Positions 28,861 to 33,307 of a stretch of DNA of 33,307 nucleotides are shown here, in pieces. Every line of letters begins with the position of its first letter. Within the stretch, counting starts at the first letter, position 1. The position numbers and the translations under genes were made by a program. The notes below the pieces were generated by a model that worked only from the letters and a program-made list of their open reading frames with translations, searched no databases and was not told where the DNA came from. This DNA is from a virus: positions 1-33,307 of the IMG/VR virus record IMGVR_UViG_3300027899_000004. The stretch is one strand, 5' to 3'.

Positions 28861-29397
28861 TTATCTTACCCTAACACGTGAAACACCAGGAAAACCTAAA
28901 TCTCTAAGAATTTGTCTTCTTGGTAATTTTAAACCAGGCCTATCAAGAGGAGAGCACATTTCAAAATGAAGATGAGTTTTTATAGAACTTGGCAATTTTT
29001 TAGTAATGTAGTATTCATCAACAGGAAAATAAGCAGAAGTATTAGGTTCAGTTCCATCATCTGTAAATTTATAGAATGTTCTCCATCTTGTAACCTTCAT
29101 ACCTACAAGATCACCTAAAGATAATACAGCAGCCATCATAAATTTATTAACATTGCTTAAAGAAATTTGAGGCCTTGCTGGAGCTGTTCCATCTATTTTT
29201 GTTTCATAACCACTAACTTCTATTGGTAAAGGATAATAATCATTTCCTCTCCAAGAAATAGGAGCAGTTGAACTACCAGTTGGTGTATTTGTATAATAAT
29301 AAGTTGTACCACCTATTGCAGTAGCATCAAAATCAAATAACTCTACATAAGCATCAGGGTTAAGAAGATTTCCTTCTTGTAAAATTGTATTAGCCAT
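28861..29397 (-). CDS. L: Minor tail protein L, lacking the Fe-S domain
   Basis: A 178-aa homologue of lambda L (232 aa). Diagnostic parts are LSNVNKFMMAAV, D-L-V-G-M-K-V-T-R-W-R-T-F, and the end F-E-M-C-S-P-L-D-R-P-G-L-K-L-P-R-R-Q-I-L-R. It stops at G-F-P-G-V-S-R-V-R-V-R, where lambda L continues into a C-terminal domain that binds a [4Fe-4S] cluster by Cys residues. Only one Cys remains. The next gene starts 4 bp later, so no lost 3' part exists. Its ATG overlaps the M stop by 1 bp (TAATG). Confidence 0.88.
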   Translation of the reverse strand: MANTILQEGNLLNPDAYVELFDFDATAIGGTTYYYTNTPTGSSTAPISWRGNDYYPLPIEVSGYETKIDGTAPARPQISLSNVNKFMMAAVLSLGDLVGMKVTRWRTFYKFTDDGTEPNTSAYFPVDEYYITKKLPSSIKTHLHFEMCSPLDRPGLKLPRRQILRDLGFPGVSRVRVR

Positions 29398-29759
29398 TAA
29401 GTTCCCAGATCAAATTGCTGTGTTATTGAAAAAGAAATAGTATAAAGATTTCCTGAAATAGGAGTTTCTTGAAATGAGTCTTTATCAATTCTCCATTTCT
29501 TTGAAGAACTATCTCCATTTGCAGTCCAAGTAAACCATACATCACTTCCTACTGTCTCATAAAATGTATTTATAGTTGATCTTTCAGAAGAAGTTAAATT
29601 TTCAAAAGATAAATTCCATTTATCAAATTGTGAATTAGGCCCATCTTTTGCAAATTGTCCAAAACCTTGACCAAATTGAACAGCTAAAATTCTATTAGAT
29701 CTTGTTTTTCTTGAAGATTGAGATACTCTTGAAGTAAGAGGTAAAGTAGGAGCTGCCAT
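29397..29759 (-). CDS. M: Minor tail protein M
   Basis: A 120-aa protein of the Phage_min_tail family (lambda gpM), about the same length as lambda M. It has N-R-I-L-A-V-Q-F-G-Q-G-F-G-Q (23-36), a helix with S-S-E-R-S-T-I-N-T-F-Y-E-T-V-G, W-F-T-W-T, and a final Y-T-I-S-F-S-I-T-Q-Q-F-D-L. It is a tail-tip component between the tape measure and L. ATG 3 bp after the tape measure stop. Confidence 0.92.
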   Translation of the reverse strand: MAAPTLPLTSRVSQSSRKTRSNRILAVQFGQGFGQFAKDGPNSQFDKWNLSFENLTSSERSTINTFYETVGSDVWFTWTANGDSSSKKWRIDKDSFQETPISGNLYTISFSITQQFDLGT

Positions 29760-29762
29760 GTT

Positions 29763-32180
29763 TTAAAATACCGTTTGAAGTTGAGTTGGGTTTAATTGAT
29801 TTCCAGATCTTTTTGCATTAGTTATTCTAGTATCAATTAAAGTTTTAAGTTGTTCTCTTACAGCTTTTGCAATTCTTGTAGATTGTTCTTCAGAAGTTTC
29901 ATCATCTTTAGATTGAAGTGTAACATTTATTGCTCCAATAGAAATACCACTATCTGCTCCACCTTGCATTCTAACACCTAATTTTCCATCTGCTCCTCTT
30001 GAAAGTGGCATAATAGCTTCTGGCCCTGCTTCACCCATAACTCCTAAACCTCTTGAGCTATTGAATAATGTTGGGTTATCAACAACACCACCATTTGCAA
30101 AGAATTCTACTCCATTATTAAATGCTCCACCATCTGCTTTTCCAAAATTTGGTCCCCATTGTCCTAAACCAGTAGAGGAATTGTATTGAGTAGAACCAGA
30201 CATTCCTCCACCTACCATACTAACTAACTGTTGAACAGCATACATAACTAACATTTTTGCTATTAACATTTCTATTTGTTTTATGATTGCCATTCCCATG
30301 TCAGCCCAAGAAGCTTTACCTGTTTCTGCCATTTCAACCATACTTTCTGCTATGTCATCAACAGCTCCAATAGTAATTTCTTTCATTCCTGTAGTAAATT
30401 GATCTGCAATAGAACCTTGAGCAGCAAAACTATCTTTATAATGTTGAGTTAATTTTTCAACATAAGATCCAGAAATTCTAACTTCATCTTGTCTTGCTTT
30501 TTCAAGTATAGCTCTTTTTTGACTTTCTGATGTAGCAAAAGCTTTTGTATCATCACCATACCTTTCTTTTAATTGCTTATACTTTTCATCGACTGCTTGT
30601 ATTTCTGCTTTAGCATTAGCTCTTATTATAGTAACTTTATTACCTTCAAGTTGAGCCCAAGATTTAGATGCATTAACTTCTAAATCAGAAATCATTTTTA
30701 ATTTTCTATAATTTTCTTCTGATTGTTTTTTACTTTCTTCTTTAGTTATTTTTTCTTTTTCAGTAGAAGCAACTTTTTGAAGCATTACTAACTTATCTTG
30801 ATGAAGTTTTTCTTCTTGTTCTGATTGTCCATGAGATTTAAGAAATTCTGAATGTCTTACATTTTCTGCTTGTAATTCTGCTTTTAATCTTAAATCTATC
30901 TGCTTAATTCTATCATTAGTTGTTTGAGCTTCAATTCTTGCTATGTCATTGGCAAGAGCTTCTACTGCTTTTCTTTCAGCATTAGCTTCACTTTCTGCTG
31001 CTTTTGCTAATGAAGAAGCAGATCTTGCAGAAGCTCTTGCAGGAGCAGCATCACGTTTATTTTCAGCAGCAACACGTTTTTCTGTTTCATCTCTTGCTCT
31101 TGTTAAAGCTTGAGTGTATTGTCCTACTGAAATAGCTCCTTTATTATAATCAGATGTTAATTGTTGCTGAACATCTTTTAATTTTTCCCATTCATTTCTT
31201 TGTCCCTTAATTATACCAGCGGTTTCTTTTGACATTTCAACTGAACCTTTATGAGCAGTTGAAGCTTTTGCATTTTTTTCATCTTCTTCTTGTTGAAGAG
31301 CTGTAAAGTATGTTTTAGAATTGTCTAATTTTTCTTTCCAAACTTTGGCATCTTCTGTTCTTCCATTTCTAAGAGCAGCATCATACCATCGCTGATAATC
31401 AGATTGATTTGATTTTAATTGATCAAGATGAGTTTTTTGAAGAATTCCAATTCTTTCACTTGCATGTATAGCTCCTTCTGCAATGCTATTTAAACTGTTT
31501 AGAACACCTACAACCCATTTGGTATCAACAAACTCACGTTTCATTTGTTCCCATGAGTTGCTTAATCTATTAAGAGATGCTTGAGCAGTTTCAGATGGAC
31601 CACCTGCACCATAAGTTTCTGCTAATGTTTGCGCAAATTTAGCAAGGGTGTCAATTCCTACTTCACCTTTGCTAATCATGTCATTTAATTTTTCAGTTGT
31701 TACACCCATTGATTTAGCATACAACTCAAAGGCACCTGGTAATCTTTCACCTAATTGTCCACGTAATTCTTCAGCTTGAACTTTACCTTTAGACATCATT
31801 TGTTCTAAAGCTTTAAATACACCTTCAGTATCTTGAGAGGATGAACCTAATTTAGCCATTGAGGCAGCAACATTTTCAAAAATTTCTTTCTGATCTTTTA
31901 AAGATAAATTAGCACTATTAGCAGCAATTTGAAATTTAGCAAAACCTTCTGCAGTTGATTGAAATTCAAGTCCTAATTTATTAGTAGTTTCAACTAAAAA
32001 TTGAAATTCAGATGCTGATTGAGATGCTGTACCTGCAGCTATACCTAATAAATTTGATAACTTATCAGATTTTACTGAAGTTTCAATCATCATTTCACCT
32101 AATTCTTTAATAGACTCAAGAGCTAAGCCTACACCAACCATTTCAGCTGTTATTTTTATTTGGGAACTAACTACAGACAT
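29763..32180 (-). CDS. H: Tape measure protein (lambda H-like)
   Basis: An 805-aa protein that sets tail length and is ejected ahead of DNA. Residues about 20-210 are the tape measure N-terminal domain (G-K-V-Q-A-E-E-L-R-G-Q-L-G-E-R-L-P-G-A at about 134-152). Residues about 330-560 are long charged helices with few prolines. A hydrophobic segment, about 635-665 (MGMAIIKQIEMLIAKMLVMY), may enter the membrane. The C-terminus has GEAGPEAIMPLSRGADGKLG, standard in H proteins. By the usual rule of about 1.5 Å per residue a tail of roughly 120 nm would be expected. Confidence 0.95.
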   Translation of the reverse strand: MSVVSSQIKITAEMVGVGLALESIKELGEMMIETSVKSDKLSNLLGIAAGTASQSASEFQFLVETTNKLGLEFQSTAEGFAKFQIAANSANLSLKDQKEIFENVAASMAKLGSSSQDTEGVFKALEQMMSKGKVQAEELRGQLGERLPGAFELYAKSMGVTTEKLNDMISKGEVGIDTLAKFAQTLAETYGAGGPSETAQASLNRLSNSWEQMKREFVDTKWVVGVLNSLNSIAEGAIHASERIGILQKTHLDQLKSNQSDYQRWYDAALRNGRTEDAKVWKEKLDNSKTYFTALQQEEDEKNAKASTAHKGSVEMSKETAGIIKGQRNEWEKLKDVQQQLTSDYNKGAISVGQYTQALTRARDETEKRVAAENKRDAAPARASARSASSLAKAAESEANAERKAVEALANDIARIEAQTTNDRIKQIDLRLKAELQAENVRHSEFLKSHGQSEQEEKLHQDKLVMLQKVASTEKEKITKEESKKQSEENYRKLKMISDLEVNASKSWAQLEGNKVTIIRANAKAEIQAVDEKYKQLKERYGDDTKAFATSESQKRAILEKARQDEVRISGSYVEKLTQHYKDSFAAQGSIADQFTTGMKEITIGAVDDIAESMVEMAETGKASWADMGMAIIKQIEMLIAKMLVMYAVQQLVSMVGGGMSGSTQYNSSTGLGQWGPNFGKADGGAFNNGVEFFANGGVVDNPTLFNSSRGLGVMGEAGPEAIMPLSRGADGKLGVRMQGGADSGISIGAINVTLQSKDDETSEEQSTRIAKAVREQLKTLIDTRITNAKRSGNQLNPTQLQTVF

Positions 32181-32519
32181 TTAACTTCCTTTATTAAGAG
32201 ATTTAATAAAAACATTATCTAAACGTTTTAATACTTTTATTAACCCTGGACTTATTTCTTCATCAAGCAATTCATTTGCTAATTTAAAGTCCATTAGGGT
32301 TAATGGGGAGATTTGAGAGGGTTTATACATTGCAATTCTATAGTATTTATTAAGAAGTGGAAGAACTTCATCTTCTACGATAGGTGCAATTAATTCAGGT
32401 GGAGTTTGTTTTGTTATTTTTTTAACATTTTCTAACATCATTCTTTTTGTATCACCAGCTTCATTTACAGAAGATGAAAGATCAACTTGCCATTCAATCA
32501 ACTTTTCTAATTGAGGCAA
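32181..32519 (-). CDS. Tail assembly chaperone T part, made as a G-T frameshift fusion
   Basis: A 112-codon frame downstream of G. Its only start-like codon is TTG at 32519, with no Shine-Dalgarno, so it is almost certainly not made alone. A -1 shift on the T8 run at 32530-32537 joins G to L-T-N-D and then this frame, for a 237-aa G-T product. The sequence is helical (ELIAPIVEDEVLPLLNKYYR ...). In lambda GT the T domain recruits the tape measure and the tail tube subunit. The tape measure gene starts 1 bp after its stop. Confidence 0.85.
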   Translation of the reverse strand: MPQLEKLIEWQVDLSSSVNEAGDTKRMMLENVKKITKQTPPELIAPIVEDEVLPLLNKYYRIAMYKPSQISPLTLMDFKLANELLDEEISPGLIKVLKRLDNVFIKSLNKGS

Positions 32520-32527
32520 ATCATTTG

Positions 32528-32893
32528 TTAAAAAAAATTTACTTTATTATAAATGTGTTGTAGCAATTGAGCATGCAACCAATCTAATTCTACATCATTT
32601 AATAATTCATTAAGAGCTTCTTCACTAAATTGTTTTTCAAAGAAACCATTATCTGTCCATCCTACAATACATCTTTTTAAGATCTCTTTATAATCTGACT
32701 TTTCATTTTTTTCAGAAATTTCACTAACATAATCAATAAACTGTTTTGAATGTCTTCCAACTAATTGAATTTCACCTGTTAATTGCTTTCCATCTTCATC
32801 TTCAAAAATAGGAAGTCCTGTTGCTTCATTAACTACAAAATAAGTAGAGATTTTAGGTTTTGTATTTTTTATGCTTGATTTAATTGAACTCAT
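32528..32893 (-). CDS. G: Tail assembly chaperone G
   Basis: A 121-aa protein. Beta-type N-terminus (TYFVVNEATGLPIFEDEDGK), then E-I-Q-L-V-G-R-H-S-K-Q-F-I-D-Y, an I-V-G-W-T-D-N-G-F-F motif (about 78-88) and a C-terminal helix. The I-x-G-W form is common in gpG/XkdN-type chaperones. It coats the tape measure during tail assembly and is normally made in excess over the G-T fusion. It ends N-F-F at TTT TTT TAA, the frameshift point. The ATG overlaps the previous stop. Confidence 0.85.
   Translation of the reverse strand: MSSIKSSIKNTKPKISTYFVVNEATGLPIFEDEDGKQLTGEIQLVGRHSKQFIDYVSEISEKNEKSDYKEILKRCIVGWTDNGFFEKQFSEEALNELLNDVELDWLHAQLLQHIYNKVNFF
32530..32537 (-). promoter_or_regulatory. Programmed -1 frameshift site (T TTT TTT in a T8 run)
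   Basis: On the minus strand the G frame reads AAT TTT TTT TAA. The T frame is blocked by TAA at 32544-32546, so a shift can only take place in the short window between that stop and the G stop. The heptamer T-TTT-TTT (32531-32537) fits X-XXY-YYZ and lies in this window. Confidence 0.88.
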
Positions 32894-33192
32894 TATAAAT
32901 TCCTTGTATTATTTTTTAAAATTTGATCTATTTCTATTAAAGATGTAGATACCATACCAACTGGCCTATTATGTATTGAACCTTCTTCAACATAACCTGC
33001 ATAAGAAGTCTCATTGTTTATTTCAAAGCCATTTTCATTATGATCTATTTTCCACGCATTTCTTAATTTACCAGAATTTACAGGAGTTTTACTTTGAATA
33101 GTATCTAATAATTCTTCACCTGAGTGTTGAAGAAGATGTTTTAAGTCTTCTTCAACAATTGATGAAATTAAATTTGGTGGAACATTTACCAT
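32893..33192 (-). CDS. Tail completion protein (HK97 gp10-like)
   Basis: A 99-aa protein of the HK97 gp10-like type: helix with E-E-L-L-D-T-I-Q-S-K, then T-P-V-N-S-G-K-L-R-N-A-W-K-I (34-47), N-E-T-S-Y-A-G-Y-V-E-E-G-S (59-71), and the H-N-R-P form before the last helix. Usually such proteins lie among connectors; here the gene is between tail tube and G. The start codon at 33190-33192 lies in the terminal overlap, so the first 12 bases are also at 1-12. It is likely a tail terminator or joining factor. Confidence 0.85.
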   Translation of the reverse strand: MVNVPPNLISSIVEEDLKHLLQHSGEELLDTIQSKTPVNSGKLRNAWKIDHNENGFEINNETSYAGYVEEGSIHNRPVGMVSTSLIEIDQILKNNTRNL

Positions 33193-33307
33193 CTATTTAA
33201 ATTAACTTCTGGTTAAAACAATAGCAGATGAATTTGTACCATCATAAATTGCTTCAAAAGGCATGTTAAGAACAATAGGGTTATCATTTGTGATAGGATG
33301 ATTTCCT
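33181..33307. repeat. Terminal overlap, copy 2
   Basis: Exact copy of 1-127. Closing the circle here removes this copy and restores a continuous operon from the tail tube gene into the gp10-like gene. Confidence 0.95.
33202..33307 (-). CDS. 3' end of the tail tube gene (duplicate by overlap)
   Basis: The last 35 codons of the gene at 22-969, present again only because the contig ends overlap. It is not a second gene. Confidence 0.9.
   Translation of the reverse strand, partial: GNHPITNDNPIVLNMPFEAIYDGTNSSAIVLTRS

Overview
The window is one complete circular tailed-phage genome. Its last 127 bases (33181-33307) repeat its first 127 exactly, so the unique genome is 33,180 bp. It is very AT-rich and every credible gene lies on the minus strand, so transcription runs from high to low coordinates and crosses the window ends. 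The gene order is that of a lambda-type siphovirus with a long flexible tail: small and large terminase, portal, scaffold, major capsid, connectors, tail tube, then G/GT-H-M-L-K-I-J. A lambda-like tail tip with K, L, I and J homologues points to a Gram-negative host. The low GC fits an AT-rich aquatic bacterium, but that is inference. No integrase, repressor or partition system is visible, so a virulent lifestyle is likelier than a temperate one.

Layout, followed in the direction of transcription. Unit 1 (15317 to 12471): a promoter-like region, a 396-aa protein with family-A-polymerase-like motifs, four small genes chained by short spacers or ATGA overlaps, and a strong terminator at 12471-12506. 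Unit 2 starts near 12246 and goes almost all the way round. It holds small accessory genes (a secreted 90-aa protein, an HNH endonuclease, tiny peptides), a 321-aa virion protein, a glycosyltransferase-like gene, a ParB-like domain, the terminase, head and connector genes (7574-973), and the tail tube (969-22). It then crosses the ends to the tail completion protein, chaperones G/GT, tape measure, M, L, K, I and J. Next come a set of fibre and appendage genes (23199-16600), a holin pair, a T7-type endonuclease I, and a terminator at 15457-15504.

The most interesting features are these. (1) A 149-aa Hint (intein-like) domain sits in the glycine-rich N-terminus of the tail-tip protein J. It has the self-processing Cys, TxxH and His-Asn motifs, but Gly follows the Asn, as in bacterial intein-like domains. 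(2) A short polymerase-like replication candidate is bracketed by a perfect 57-bp inverted repeat, a 76-bp direct repeat and five CATAATAGT boxes, which look like an origin or a replicon cassette. (3) The G/GT chaperone frameshift is placed on a T8 run by the reading frames themselves. (4) Two homologous promoter-like regions of about 82 bp each head a transcription unit just after a terminator. (5) A perfect GC-rich hairpin with a T tract lies inside the 5' end of a tail fibre gene. (6) A 24-residue repeat expands one fibre gene and recurs in a second. (7) The gpL homologue lacks the region that binds the iron-sulfur cluster in lambda.
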